Below are positions 24,091-32,812 of a DNA stretch of 64,000 bases, piece by piece; the stretch's first letter is position 1, and every line of letters begins with the position of its first letter. Location of the stretch: assembly GCF_001483745.1 (NCBI RefSeq), contig NZ_LQBL01000031.1, positions 1 through 64,000 of the forward strand. The letters are read 5' to 3'. A model generated the notes under the pieces. It searched no databases, had not been told where the DNA came from, and saw only the letters and a list, made by a program, of their open reading frames with translations. The translations under genes and the position numbers were made by a program. This DNA is from Serinicoccus chungangensis (lineage in GTDB: Bacteria > Actinomycetota > Actinomycetes > Actinomycetales > Dermatophilaceae).

Positions 24091-25413
24091 TCAGGCGATC
24101 TCGGCGGCGCTCTGCCCGATCGCCCGCACCGCGTGCTCGACCGCCTCGTCGTCGTGCGCGGCGGAGACGAACCACGACTCGAAGCAGCTCGGCGGCAGGT
24201 GCACCCCCCGGCGCAGCATGGCGTGGAAGAAACGGCCGAAGAGCGCGGTGTCCTGGTCCTTGGCGTCCTCGTAGCCGGTGACCTGGCCCTCCCGGAAGAA
24301 GACGCTGAACATCGAGCCCGCCCACTGGATGCGGTGCGGTATGCCGTGGCGCGAGAAGGCGTCGGTCACGGCGGCGGCGAGCGCCTCGCTCACCTCGTCC
24401 AGACGCTGGTAGACCTCGTCCGTGCACCGCTGCAGGGTGGCGAGCCCGGCGGCCGACGCGACCGGGTTCCCCGACAGCGTCCCGGCCTGGTAGACCGGCC
24501 CGTCCGGGGCGAGCCGGGCCATGACGTCGGCCCGACCCCCGAAGGCCGCGGCCGGGAAGCCGCCGCCCATGACCTTGCCGAAGGTGAACAGGTCGGGTGC
24601 CCCGCCCTCGGGCACCCCCTCCAGCCCGAGCCAGCCCGAGGCCGAGCAGCGGAAGCCCGTCATCACCTCGTCGCTGACCAGCAGGGCACCGTGCGCGCGG
24701 GTGAGCCGCCGGAGCGCCTCGGTGAAGCCGGGCGCCGGGGGCACCACGCCCATGTTGCCCGCGGCGGCCTCGGTGATGACCGCCGCGATCTCCGACCCCC
24801 GCTCGGCGAAGGCGGCCTCGAGCGCGGGGACGTCGTTGTAGGGCAGGACCACCGTCTCGCCGGCCGCGCTCGCCGGGACACCCGGGCTGTCCGGCAGCCC
24901 GAAGGTCGCGACCCCGGACCCCGCCGAGGCGAGCAGCGCGTCGACGTGCCCGTGGTAGCAGCCGGCGAACTTCACCACGACGGACCGGCCGGTGAAGCCC
25001 CGGGCCAGCCGGATGGCGCTCATGGTGGCCTCGGTGCCCGAGCTGACCAGGCGCACCTGCTCGACCGGCTCCACCCGGGCCACGATCTCCTCGGCGAGCG
25101 CGACCTCGCGGGCCGTGGGCATGCCGAAGGAGAAGCCCTGGGCGGCGGCCTCGGTGACCGCGGCGCGGACCTCCGGGTGGGCGTGGCCGAGGATCATCGG
25201 GCCCCACGAGCAGACGAGGTCGAGGTAGCGGCGCCCGTCGGCGTCCCACAGCCAGGGGCCCTGCGCCCGCTCCATGAACCTCGGCGTGCCCCCGACCGAG
25301 CGGAAGGCCCGCACCGGGGAGTTCACGCCGCCGGGGATGACGGAGCGCGCGCGGGCGAGGAGGGCGTCGGAGGCCGGGGCGGTGTCCGGGTGGGTCACGG
25401 GGTCGGCGGTCAT
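24091..25413 (-). CDS. hemL: Glutamate-1-semialdehyde 2,1-aminomutase
   Basis: A 440-residue PLP enzyme that converts glutamate-1-semialdehyde to 5-aminolevulinate, the second step of C5-pathway heme synthesis after HemA. The family N-terminus [25 protein letters not shown] is present, as are the PLP-phosphate region [16 protein letters not shown], the YHGHVDALL segment, the Asp of [12 protein letters not shown] and the Schiff-base lysine in [17 protein letters not shown]. The C-terminal [18 protein letters not shown] block is intact. It is preceded by a 48-base gap after the MarR gene, so an extra promoter there is possible. Confidence 0.95.
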   Translation of the reverse strand: MTADPVTHPDTAPASDALLARARSVIPGGVNSPVRAFRSVGGTPRFMERAQGPWLWDADGRRYLDLVCSWGPMILGHAHPEVRAAVTEAAAQGFSFGMPTAREVALAEEIVARVEPVEQVRLVSSGTEATMSAIRLARGFTGRSVVVKFAGCYHGHVDALLASAGSGVATFGLPDSPGVPASAAGETVVLPYNDVPALEAAFAERGSEIAAVITEAAAGNMGVVPPAPGFTEALRRLTRAHGALLVSDEVMTGFRCSASGWLGLEGVPEGGAPDLFTFGKVMGGGFPAAAFGGRADVMARLAPDGPVYQAGTLSGNPVASAAGLATLQRCTDEVYQRLDEVSEALAAAVTDAFSRHGIPHRIQWAGSMFSVFFREGQVTGYEDAKDQDTALFGRFFHAMLRRGVHLPPSCFESWFVSAAHDDEAVEHAVRAIGQSAAEIA

Positions 25414-25461
25414 GTCGACCAGCCTACGAGTGGGCCGCGGCGCGCCGGCCCGGTGGGCGCC

Positions 25462-25944
25462 CTAGACGGCGTCGAGCGCCTCGTCCTCGCCGTGCCGGAT
25501 CGCCCGCACCACCCGGCGCATGAGGTCGCCGTGGGTGATGAGCTCCTCCCGGGTGAGGTGGTCCAGCAGCGCCGAGCGCACGCTCTGCACGTGCACCGGC
25601 GCGAGCTTGTGCAGCTGGTCCTGCCCGGACTCGGTGAGCACCAGGACGACGCCGCGGCGGTCCTGGGGGGTGCGCACCCGCTCCACCCAGCCGCGCTTCT
25701 CGAGCCGGTTGGCGGTGTGGCTCACCCGGCTGCGCGACTGCACCACCAGGTGGGCCAGCTCGGCCATCCGCATCCGGCCCCCCGGCGCCTCCGAGACCAT
25801 GCTCATGAGCTCGTACTCACCGAGGGAGACCCCCAGCTCGTCCAGCGCCTCCTCCATGAGCAGCCGCACGAGGTGCGAGCCCCGCAGGATCGAGCGCCAG
25901 GCCCGCTGCTCCTCGTCGTCCAGCCAGCGCACCATCCCCGTCAT
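25462..25944 (-). CDS. MarR-family regulator embedded in the heme operon
   Basis: A 160-residue winged-helix regulator. The sequence [66 protein letters not shown] shows the recognition helix and the wing with its DRRG motif. Flanking helices should form the dimer interface. ATG at 25942-25944 overlaps the hemB stop by ATGA, so it is translated with the heme genes and could sense heme, its precursors or an oxidant; this is inference. No obvious inverted repeat was seen in the 48 bases before hemL. Confidence 0.87.
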   Translation of the reverse strand: MTGMVRWLDDEEQRAWRSILRGSHLVRLLMEEALDELGVSLGEYELMSMVSEAPGGRMRMAELAHLVVQSRSRVSHTANRLEKRGWVERVRTPQDRRGVVLVLTESGQDQLHKLAPVHVQSVRSALLDHLTREELITHGDLMRRVVRAIRHGEDEALDAV

Positions 25945-26933
25945 CCTCCTAGGAGTCGCGCCGCCTCCGTCGCGTAGTAGGTCAGCACCACCTGGGCCCC
26001 TGCCCGGCGGATCGACGTCAACGTCTCCACCACCATACGGTCCCTGTCCAGCAGTCCCTGGGACGCCGCCGCCTCGATCATGGCGTACTCCCCGCTCACC
26101 TGGTAGGCCGCGACCGGCACGTCCGCGGCAGCGGCCACGTCGGAGAGCACGTCGAGGTAGGGCAGGGCCGGCTTCACCATGACCATGTCGGCGCCCTGCT
26201 GGAGGTCCAGGCGCAGCTCGCGCAGGCTCTCGTCCCGGTTGGCCGGGTCCTGCTGGTAGGTCGCGCGGTCCCCGGTCAGCGTGGAGGCGACGGCCTCGCG
26301 GAACGGGCCGTAGCAGGCGCTGGCGTACTTCGCGGTGTAGGCGAGCACCGCGACGTCCGTGCGGCCGGCGCCGTCGAGGGCCTCCCGCACCACCTGGACC
26401 TGCCCGTCCATCATCCCGCTGGGGCCGACGACGTGCGCACCCGCACGGGCCTGCGCGAGGGCCATCTCGGCATACACCTCGAGGGTGGCGTCGTTGTCGA
26501 CCCCTCCGGCGTCGTCGAGGACGCCGCAGTGGCCGTGGTCGGTGAACTCGTCCAGGCACAGGTCGCTCATGAGCACCGTGGTGTCGCCCAGCTCCTCGCG
26601 CAGGGTGCGCAGCGCGGCGTTGAGCACGCCGTCCTCGCTCAGCCCGGCCCGACCCGTCGCGTCCTTGTCCTCCGGTCGCGGCACGCCGAAGACCATGAGA
26701 CCGCCCACGCCGGCGTCACGGGCCTCCCGCGCGGCACGCACGAGGCTGGTCGGTGTGTGCTGGACCACGCCCGGCATCGACCGGATCGGCTGCGGCTCGC
26801 CGATGCCGTCCCGGACGAAGACCGGGAGCACCAGGTCGGCCGGGTGCAACCGGGTCTGCGCCACGAGCCGGCGCAGGGCCGGGGTCGCCCGCAGCCGCCG
26901 CGGCCGCTCCTGCGGTCGGGTGTATGCCGTCAC
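25941..26933 (-). CDS. hemB: Delta-aminolevulinic acid dehydratase (porphobilinogen synthase)
   Basis: A 330-residue enzyme condensing two 5-aminolevulinate molecules to porphobilinogen. The catalytic lysines are in [17 protein letters not shown] and [12 protein letters not shown]. The metal-binding region reads [20 protein letters not shown], with cysteines retained, which suggests zinc use at the catalytic site. The N-terminus [31 protein letters not shown] is typical. GTG at 26931-26933 overlaps the hemD stop (GTGA); upstream sequence in the same frame belongs to hemD. The start includes a GTATGCC octamer (GTG-ACG-GCA-TAC). Confidence 0.94.
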   Translation of the reverse strand: MTAYTRPQERPRRLRATPALRRLVAQTRLHPADLVLPVFVRDGIGEPQPIRSMPGVVQHTPTSLVRAAREARDAGVGGLMVFGVPRPEDKDATGRAGLSEDGVLNAALRTLREELGDTTVLMSDLCLDEFTDHGHCGVLDDAGGVDNDATLEVYAEMALAQARAGAHVVGPSGMMDGQVQVVREALDGAGRTDVAVLAYTAKYASACYGPFREAVASTLTGDRATYQQDPANRDESLRELRLDLQQGADMVMVKPALPYLDVLSDVAAAADVPVAAYQVSGEYAMIEAAASQGLLDRDRMVVETLTSIRRAGAQVVLTYYATEAARLLGG

Positions 26934-28573
26934 CGGCGCGACCGGGCGCGCCGCGGCGCCGGCTTGCGGCGGCTCGGGCGCACGAACTCCTCGCCCTGGG
27001 CGTGGGCCTGCGCCATGAGCTCCCGGGTGTGCTCCGCGAGCGCGTCGACGAGGCTGGTCGAGCTGGGCTCGGGGGCCACCACGTCGACCCGCAGGCCGTG
27101 CTCCTCGGCCGCCTTCGCGGTCGCCGGTCCGATGCACGCGACCACGGTGTGGGGGTGCGGCTTGCCGGCGATGCCCACGAGGTTGCGGACGGTCGAGGAG
27201 GAGGTGAAGCAGACGGCGTCGAAGGCACCACCCTTGATGGCCTCACGGACCGAGGCGGCGGGCGGCGCGGCGCGGACGGTGCGGTAGGCGGTCACGTCGT
27301 CGACCTCCCAGCCCATGGCCTCCAGACCCGCCACGAGGGTGTCGGTCGCGATGTCCGCGCGCGGCAGGAAGACCCGGTTGATCGGGTCCAGGACGTCGTC
27401 GAAGGGAGGCCAGGACTCCAGCAGGCCCTGGGCCGACTGCTCGCCGTCCGGGACGAGGTCGGGCTCCAGGCCCCACTCGCGCAACGCCTCGGCGGTGACC
27501 CCGCCCACGGCCGCGAGCTTGAGACCGGCGAAGGCCCGGGCATCGAGCCCGAGCGCCTCGAACTTCTCGCGGACCGCCCGCACGGCGTTGACCGAGGTGA
27601 AGCCGATCCACTCGTAGCGGCCGGTCACCAGGCCCTTGACCGCGCGGTCCATCTGCTGCGGGGTCCGGGGCGGCTCCACGCTGATGGTGGGGACGACCGA
27701 GGCGCTCGCGCCGTACCCGGCGATCCGGTCGGCCATCGGCCCGGACTGCTCCTTGGTCCGCGGCACGAGGATGGACCAGCCGAAGAGCGGCTTGGACTCC
27801 CACCAGGACAGCTCGGCCTGGAGCTCGACCGGGTGACCGACGACGGCGACCGCGTCCTCGCCCAGGTCAGCGGCCTCCTCCAACGCCTCCCGGAGGGTCG
27901 TGACCCGGGTCTGCTGCGTGGTCGTGGTGCCGTGCTCGGTGAGGGCGGTGGGGCTGTCCGCGGGCCGACCCGCCTGCAGCAGCTGCTGCAGGGCGCGCTG
28001 CAGGCGTCCCTGGGCGCCGCGCACGACGACCGTCACCTCCTCGGCGACCGAGTGGGACCAGTCCACCCCGGTGTCGGCCGCGTCGACGACGTGGACCTGG
28101 CCGCGCTGGCCGTCGGGCAGCACGCCGGCGTAGGCCGGCACCGCCCAGGCGGCGCTCACCCCCGGGACGATCTCGAAGGCGATCCCGGCGTCGTGGCACG
28201 CGCGGGCCTCCTCCACCAGCGACCCGCCGGAGACGTCGTCGGCGAGCAGCCGGACCACCAGGTGGGTGGCGTCGTCGAAACCGCGGGCGGTCCGGACGAG
28301 CAGCTTGGACCGGGCGGCGGGGGTCAGGGCCGGGCCCTCCTCGCCACGGACGGTGCGCACGATCTCGGTGCGCTCCCCCACCCAGGAGCGCACGTCCTGC
28401 TCCTGGGTGGCCGCGTCGACGACGACGACGTCGGCGACCGCGAGGTAGTCCCGCGCCCGCACGGTGAGCAGCCCCGGGTCACCGGGACCGGCACCGACGA
28501 AGGCGACGCGGGCGGCGGCGCTCGTGGGCAGGGAGGCGTGGGTCAGGTGGACGGGGGCGGCGTCGGTGCTCAC
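26930..28573 (-). CDS. hemD: Fused uroporphyrinogen-III methyltransferase-like / uroporphyrinogen-III synthase
   Basis: A 547-residue two-domain protein. Residues about 20-260 resemble a SUMT/CobA tetrapyrrole methyltransferase ([40 protein letters not shown]). Residues about 270-525 are uroporphyrinogen-III synthase ([63 protein letters not shown]). The methyltransferase part lacks the usual GGDPFxFGRGxEE loop, having [13 protein letters not shown] instead, so its catalytic ability is doubtful; this divergence is common in actinobacterial versions. GTG at 28571-28573 overlaps hemC. The basic C-terminal tail ([16 protein letters not shown]) is unusual. Confidence 0.9.
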   Translation of the reverse strand: MSTDAAPVHLTHASLPTSAAARVAFVGAGPGDPGLLTVRARDYLAVADVVVVDAATQEQDVRSWVGERTEIVRTVRGEEGPALTPAARSKLLVRTARGFDDATHLVVRLLADDVSGGSLVEEARACHDAGIAFEIVPGVSAAWAVPAYAGVLPDGQRGQVHVVDAADTGVDWSHSVAEEVTVVVRGAQGRLQRALQQLLQAGRPADSPTALTEHGTTTTQQTRVTTLREALEEAADLGEDAVAVVGHPVELQAELSWWESKPLFGWSILVPRTKEQSGPMADRIAGYGASASVVPTISVEPPRTPQQMDRAVKGLVTGRYEWIGFTSVNAVRAVREKFEALGLDARAFAGLKLAAVGGVTAEALREWGLEPDLVPDGEQSAQGLLESWPPFDDVLDPINRVFLPRADIATDTLVAGLEAMGWEVDDVTAYRTVRAAPPAASVREAIKGGAFDAVCFTSSSTVRNLVGIAGKPHPHTVVACIGPATAKAAEEHGLRVDVVAPEPSSTSLVDALAEHTRELMAQAHAQGEEFVRPSRRKPAPRRARSRR

Positions 28574-29577
28574 AGGTCGGACTCCGGGGTGTGTGACCCG
28601 GCGGCGACGAGGCCGGTCGGGTCGGGACGGTTCAGCAGGAGCGCGGCCATGGCACGGCCCAGCTCCTCCGGCGCGTCGACCGCGCCGGACGTCACGCGTC
28701 GCTGGGCCCCGGTGTCCAGGGCGGCGAAGGCGTGCAGGACGAGGGTGGCGGACGACGGGTCGTCCGCGGGGTGGCGCTCGTCGGACGAGCCCGGCTCGGC
28801 GAGGGCGCCCACGGGGGCGGTGCAGCCCGCCTCGAGCGCGGCGAGCGCGGCCCGCTCGGCGCTGACCTGCGCCCGGGTGGCGGGGTGGTCGAGGATCTCG
28901 GCCAGCTCGGCCGCGAGCCCGGTGTCGTCGGCCCGGCACTCGACGGCGAGCGCCCCCTGGCCGGCGGCCGGCACCATGTCGTCGGTGCCGAGGACCTCGG
29001 TGGCCTCGTCCAGCCGGTCCAGCCGGGCCAGTCCGGCCCGGGCCAGGACGACGGCGTCCAGCACCTGGTCACGGACCATCCGGATGCGGGAGTCGACGTT
29101 GCCGCGGATGTCGCGGACCTCCAGGTCCGGGCGCAGCAACCCCAGCTGGGCGGCTCGTCGCGGTGACCCCGTGCCGACCACCGCGCCGGGGGGCAGGTCC
29201 CGGAGCGCGAGGCCGTCGCGGGCGACCAGGACGTCGTGCGGGTCCTCCCGCTCGGGGACCGCCGCCACCACCAGGCCGTCGGCCGGGGCGGTGGGCAGGT
29301 CCTTGAGGGAGTGGACGGCCAGGTCGATGCGGCCGTCGAGCAGGGCCCCCCGCAGGGCGGAGGCGAAGACGCCCGTGCCGCCGATCTCGGTGAGGCTACG
29401 TCGCGAGGTGTCGCCCTCGGTCGTGACCAGCACCAGCTCGACCCCGCGCCCGGCCGCGCGCAGCCGGTCCGCGACCCAGCCGGACTGGCTGGTGGCGAGC
29501 GCGCTGCGGCGGGTGCCGAGCCGGAGCGGGCGGGTGGCGTCGGCCGGGGCGGTGGTTCCCGTGCCGGGGTCAGTCAT
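28570..29577 (-). CDS. hemC: Porphobilinogen deaminase (hydroxymethylbilane synthase)
   Basis: A 335-residue enzyme that polymerises four porphobilinogens to hydroxymethylbilane on a dipyrromethane cofactor. Family motifs: LRLGTRRSALATSQSGWVAD, IDLAVHSLKDLPT, VGTGSPRRAAQL, VRDIRGNVDSRIRM and PAAGQGALAVECR. The cofactor-attachment cysteine is in LEAGCTAPVGALAE (about residue 265). ATG at 29575-29577 lies within the end of hemA (8-base overlap). The product passes to the HemD domain encoded immediately downstream. Confidence 0.95.
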   Translation of the reverse strand: MTDPGTGTTAPADATRPLRLGTRRSALATSQSGWVADRLRAAGRGVELVLVTTEGDTSRRSLTEIGGTGVFASALRGALLDGRIDLAVHSLKDLPTAPADGLVVAAVPEREDPHDVLVARDGLALRDLPPGAVVGTGSPRRAAQLGLLRPDLEVRDIRGNVDSRIRMVRDQVLDAVVLARAGLARLDRLDEATEVLGTDDMVPAAGQGALAVECRADDTGLAAELAEILDHPATRAQVSAERAALAALEAGCTAPVGALAEPGSSDERHPADDPSSATLVLHAFAALDTGAQRRVTSGAVDAPEELGRAMAALLLNRPDPTGLVAAGSHTPESDL

Positions 29578-30940
29578 CGCCGCCCCCGTCCACCGTGGGG
29601 TCCGCGGCCCTCTCGACCACGCCGAGCGGTGGTGTCGACACGCTCGCGACCTCACGGCTGTCGAGGTCGAAGAGCTCGCGCAGGGCGTGCGCGTAGTCGG
29701 CGGGGACCTCGTCGTAGCCGGCCTGCAGCTGCTTGACCCGGGTGGTCGGCGTGTGCAGCAGCTTGTCGACGACGCGCTGCACGGTCTGCCTGACCTCGGC
29801 ACGCTCGTCCTCCGGCAGGTGCGGCAGCCGGTGGTCCAGCCGGCTCATCTCGGCGTCGACGACGCGGGCGGCGCTGGTGCGCAGCGCGGCCAGCGTGGGC
29901 CCCAGCCGGGCCGCGTGGCGTTCGGCGAGGTAGCCGGCGACCTCGCTGGTCACCAGCCCACGGACGGCCTCGACGGGGCCGGGCTCGCCCGTACCGGGGT
30001 CGGTGCGCTCCTGCGCGGGACGCTGGAGGTCGGCCAGACCCCAGAGGTGGACGCCGCGCAGGCGGGTGACCGTCGGGTCGACGTCGCGCGGGAGGGCGAG
30101 ATCGAGCAGGACCGTCGGCGCACCGCTGCGGCCGGCGTGGCTCCGGGCGCGAGCGACGAGGGGCTCGTCGAGGACGTGACCCACGGCGCCGGTGCAGGTG
30201 AGCACCAGGTCCGCGGACCCGACCGCGGCGGCGAGGTCGGCCCAGGGCAGGGCACGCACGCCGTGCTGCTCCGCCAGCCGCGCGGCACGGGCCGGGGTGC
30301 GGTTGACCACGACGACGTCGCCGACGCCCTCGCGCACGAGGGTGGCGACCGCCAGCCCCGACATCGCGCCGGCGCCGATGACCACGGTGCGCGCGCCACC
30401 CAGGTCACCGAGCACCGCCCGGGCCTGGTCGAGACCGAGGGTGACCAGCGACCGGGAGACCCCGTCGATGCCGGTCTCGGCGTGCGCCCGCTTGCCGACC
30501 CGCAGGGCCTGCTGCACGAGGGGGTTGAGCGAGGCCCCCAGGTGCCCGTGCCGCTGGGCCTGCGCGAGCGCCTGGCGGAGCTGGCCGAGCACCTGGCTCT
30601 CGCCGACGGCCATGGAGTCCAGCCCGCAGGCCAGCTCGAAGAGGTGGGCGACCGCACGGTCGTCGTAGTGGACGAAGAGGTGCTCGGTCAGCTGGTCCCG
30701 GGTGAGCCCCCCGACCTCGGTCAGGGCCGCGCCGATCTCCTCGAGCGCCCCGTGGAAGGTGCCGGCCTCGACGACGACCTCCAACCGGTTGCAGGTCGAG
30801 AGGACCAGCGCCTCGTGGACGTGGTCGCCGGCGCGGAGCCGGGACGCGAGCCGGTGCGACGCCTCGTCGTCCAGGACCACCTGCTCGAGCAGGGAGATGG
30901 GGGCCGAACGGTGGGACAGCCCCACCACGAGCGCGCTCAC
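29570..30940 (-). CDS. hemA: Glutamyl-tRNA reductase
   Basis: A 456-residue NADPH enzyme that reduces glutamyl-tRNA to glutamate-1-semialdehyde, the entry step of the C5 route to heme. The nucleophilic cysteine is in LVLSTCNRLEVVVE. The specificity helix region SMAVGESQVLGQLRQALAQA, the NADPH fold VVIGAGAMSGLAVATL and the C-terminal dimerisation helices are present. It starts with ATG and overlaps the rex stop by ATGA, so it is the first enzyme gene of a rex-led operon. The usual N-terminal heme-regulation motif cannot be judged from sequence alone. Confidence 0.95.
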   Translation of the reverse strand: MSALVVGLSHRSAPISLLEQVVLDDEASHRLASRLRAGDHVHEALVLSTCNRLEVVVEAGTFHGALEEIGAALTEVGGLTRDQLTEHLFVHYDDRAVAHLFELACGLDSMAVGESQVLGQLRQALAQAQRHGHLGASLNPLVQQALRVGKRAHAETGIDGVSRSLVTLGLDQARAVLGDLGGARTVVIGAGAMSGLAVATLVREGVGDVVVVNRTPARAARLAEQHGVRALPWADLAAAVGSADLVLTCTGAVGHVLDEPLVARARSHAGRSGAPTVLLDLALPRDVDPTVTRLRGVHLWGLADLQRPAQERTDPGTGEPGPVEAVRGLVTSEVAGYLAERHAARLGPTLAALRTSAARVVDAEMSRLDHRLPHLPEDERAEVRQTVQRVVDKLLHTPTTRVKQLQAGYDEVPADYAHALRELFDLDSREVASVSTPPLGVVERAADPTVDGGGDD

Positions 30941-31605
30941 GAGACCTCCTCCACGCCGGACCCCGGGACCGCCACCGCGCGCTGGTGCTGGTGGAAGGTC
31001 AGGATCTGCAGCTCGGTGGCGAGGTCCACGCGGCGGACGTCCACGTCCGAGGGGACCTCGAGGACCCCCGGGGCGAAGGTGAGCAGGGAGTGCACTCCCA
31101 GTCCGACCAGGACGTCGGCGACCTCCTGGGCGGCGTGCGGCGGGGTCGTGATGACGCCGACCGCCACCGGACCGTCGGGACGCAGGTCCCCCAGCGCCTG
31201 CACCGTCATCCCCTCGACCCGGCTCCCCACCACGGCGGGGTCGTTGTCGGCCAGGGCGACGACGTGGAAGCCCCGGGTCGCCAGACCCTCGTAGCTCGCC
31301 AGCGCTCGCCCGAGGTTGCCCATGCCCACGATGACCACCGGCCAGTCCCGGCTCAGCCCGAGCTCGGCCGAGACCTGCTCGGCGAGCCGGGCGACGTCAT
31401 ACCCCACACCGCGCACGCCGTAGGTCCCGAGGTGGGAGAGGTCCTTGCGCACCTGCGCCGACCGCACACCCGCGAGACCGGCGAGCTCCTCGCTGGAGAT
31501 CGAGGCCCGCCCCTGCTCGGCGAGGGTGGACAGCGCCTGCAGGTAGCCCGGGAGTCTGCCGACGGTGGCCTCTGGCACACCTCGCCGGTTCGACTCAGCC
31601 ATCAC
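30937..31605 (-). CDS. rex: Redox-sensing repressor Rex
   Basis: A 222-residue NADH/NAD+-responsive repressor. It has an N-terminal winged helix (RLPGYLQALSTLAEQGRASISSEELAGLAGVRSAQVRKDLSHLG), a Rossmann domain with the nucleotide loop VVIVGMGNLGRALASYEG, a central TPPHAAQEVADVLVG, and a C-terminal swapped helix. Rex homologues respond to the NADH/NAD+ ratio and control respiratory genes. It heads the heme operon and overlaps hemA. A possible -10 element (TATAAG on the minus strand, around 31656) lies in the 5' gap. I saw no clear TTGTGAA-type Rex operator there, so autoregulation is not shown. Confidence 0.94.
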   Translation of the reverse strand: MMAESNRRGVPEATVGRLPGYLQALSTLAEQGRASISSEELAGLAGVRSAQVRKDLSHLGTYGVRGVGYDVARLAEQVSAELGLSRDWPVVIVGMGNLGRALASYEGLATRGFHVVALADNDPAVVGSRVEGMTVQALGDLRPDGPVAVGVITTPPHAAQEVADVLVGLGVHSLLTFAPGVLEVPSDVDVRRVDLATELQILTFHQHQRAVAVPGSGVEEVS

Positions 31606-31757
31606 GGCGGCACCGGCTCCTCTCTGGATGGGCAGCGCCGACCCGGCGGGGGCTTATATCAGACCCTCGTGCACCGATCGGCGCGGACCCCGTCAACTCT
31701 AGGCTCGGACCCCGTCTTCCTCCAAAACGGCGCCGGGCCGACGGCTCCGGCGCAGCG

Positions 31758-32039
31758 CTACCGACGCCGCCCGGAGGACAGGGCGGTCCGCAGGTCGGCC
31801 GGGTCGATCTCCCAGCGGGCGACGGGCTCCCCGTCGACGAGCAGCACGGGCACCTGGGTGGTCCAGCCGTCGTGCTCACCCTCGTCCATGACCCCTGCCC
31901 GACGTTCCGCGTCGATGTCCCGGACGACCACGTCGGGCACCTGCTGCGAGACCACCCGGAGCATCTGCTCGCACAGGTGGCACCCGGGGCGCGACAGCAT
32001 CTCGACGCGCGGCGCGCGGGATCGTCGCGGCAGGCGCAT
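31758..32039 (-). CDS. Glutaredoxin-like DUF836 protein
   Basis: A 93-residue thioredoxin-fold protein. The N-terminal redox motif is RPGCHLCEQM (Cys-x-x-Cys), followed by VPDVVVRDIDAERRAG and the cis-proline region TQVPVLLVDGEPVARWEID, a layout matching the DUF836/glutaredoxin 2 family. It is probably a cytoplasmic thiol-disulfide protein. ATG at 32037-32039 follows a GGAGGG ribosome site; a longer frame to 32078 lacks one. It is located upstream of rex, an arrangement seen in several actinobacteria, but with a 150-base gap that contains the rex promoter region. Confidence 0.85.
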   Translation of the reverse strand: MRLPRRSRAPRVEMLSRPGCHLCEQMLRVVSQQVPDVVVRDIDAERRAGVMDEGEHDGWTTQVPVLLVDGEPVARWEIDPADLRTALSSGRRR

Positions 32040-32119
32040 GGACCCTCCCTCCGGAGACGACGAGGCGCCCCGGGTCACGGGGCGCCTCGGTCGGGTCGTC
32101 GGCGGTGTCGCCGGACGTC

Positions 32120-32218
32120 CTACTTCTTGTTGCGACGCTGGTGACGCGTCTTGCGCAGCAGCTTGCGGTGCTTCTTCTTGGCCATCCGCTTGCGGCGCTT
32201 CTTGATCACAGAGCCCAT
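32120..32218 (-). CDS. 32-residue basic AURKAIP1/COX24-domain ribosome-associated protein (bS22-like)
   Basis: A 32-residue, extremely basic peptide (begins [20 protein letters not shown], ends [10 protein letters not shown] in the second half). This is the AURKAIP1/COX24 domain found in actinobacteria and identified in mycobacterial ribosomes as protein bS22, bound near the 30S decoding region. It is short enough to be missed by normal gene callers. Position between an HTH gene and the glutaredoxin gene is the conserved context. Stop TAG at 32120-32122. Confidence 0.88.
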   Translation of the reverse strand: MGSVIKKRRKRMAKKKHRKLLRKTRHQRRNKK

Positions 32219-32332
32219 GGGGCCATCCTTCTCGTCGTCGGTCCGGGTGGTGCAGCCGGCGGCCCGGTCCAGGAGGACGTCGGGCGGCGCTGCACAGCCA
32301 CGTCAGCGTAGCGCGAGGGGCGCCGGGCTCCC

Positions 32333-32352
32333 AAAAGCCGGGGTCACCCGGC
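32333..32352 (-). terminator. Rho-independent terminator after the HTH gene
   Basis: On the minus strand GCCGGG-TGAC-CCCGGC is followed directly by TTTT. The stem is 6 bp with a 4-base loop, 36 bases downstream of the HTH gene stop. It is one of the few elements here with a T-run. The rest of the 32219-32387 gap is GC-rich and holds no other recognised signal. Confidence 0.7.
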
Positions 32353-32387
32353 GGGCGGGCGCCCGCCGACGACCGGCGGGGACGGGG

Positions 32388-32588
32388 TCACGCGGTGCCG
32401 TGGTAGGACTCCTCCAGGTAGGCGTGCACCGCCTTCTCGGGCACCCGGAAGGACCGGCCGACGCGCACCGCGGGCAACTCGCCCGAGTGCACCAGCCGGT
32501 ACACGGTCATCTTCGACACACGCATGACGGCAGCCACCTCGGCCACGGTCATGAACGTCATCTCAGCGAGCTGGCGCTCATCTGCCAT
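32388..32588 (-). CDS. Small excisionase-like helix-turn-helix protein
   Basis: A 66-residue MerR/excisionase-type DNA-binding protein: EMTFMTVAEVAAVMRVSKMTVYRLVHSGELPAVRVGRSFRVPEKAVHAYLEES. This is the chromosomal actinobacterial family related to BldC, conserved next to the COX24-like gene, not a phage excisionase; there is no integrase or attachment site nearby. I start it at the ATG 32586-32588. Two further in-frame ATGs at 32595-32597 and 32607-32609 are possible because no strong ribosome site distinguishes them. The upstream 224 bases contain AT-richer patches that may hold its promoter. Confidence 0.85.
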   Translation of the reverse strand: MADERQLAEMTFMTVAEVAAVMRVSKMTVYRLVHSGELPAVRVGRSFRVPEKAVHAYLEESYHGTA

Positions 32589-32812
32589 AGGACGCATCCC
32601 GTCTCTCAAATATGTGCAGGCAGCGCGCGCGGCTTCCCCTCCGGCATGCTGCCTGCCTCCGTTGTCGGGCTAACACTAGGGGCAGGAGTGCAGGTTGCGA
32701 AAGTCGTGACGACAAATTTGTCCAGCGCGACACGCCGTGCGTGACCAAAGATGCAGGTGGGCGCCGTGTGCCTCGATGGTGCTGGCGAGCGGACACGCCG
32801 CGCGACCGGCCC

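Noticed and set aside
26753-31294. A 1513-codon open frame on the plus strand
   Set aside because: It is antisense to hemB, hemD, hemC, hemA and rex, all of which are certain; the frame exists only because stop codons are rare at this GC content.
31606-31757. Rex operator in front of rex
   Set aside because: No TTGTGAA-N4-TTCACAA-like sequence was found; only a GTGCAC palindrome of no clear meaning and a plausible -10 element.
32388-32588. Excisionase as a sign of a prophage or integrative element
   Set aside because: The protein belongs to the chromosomal BldC-like family, conserved beside the COX24-like gene; no integrase, attachment site or phage genes are nearby.
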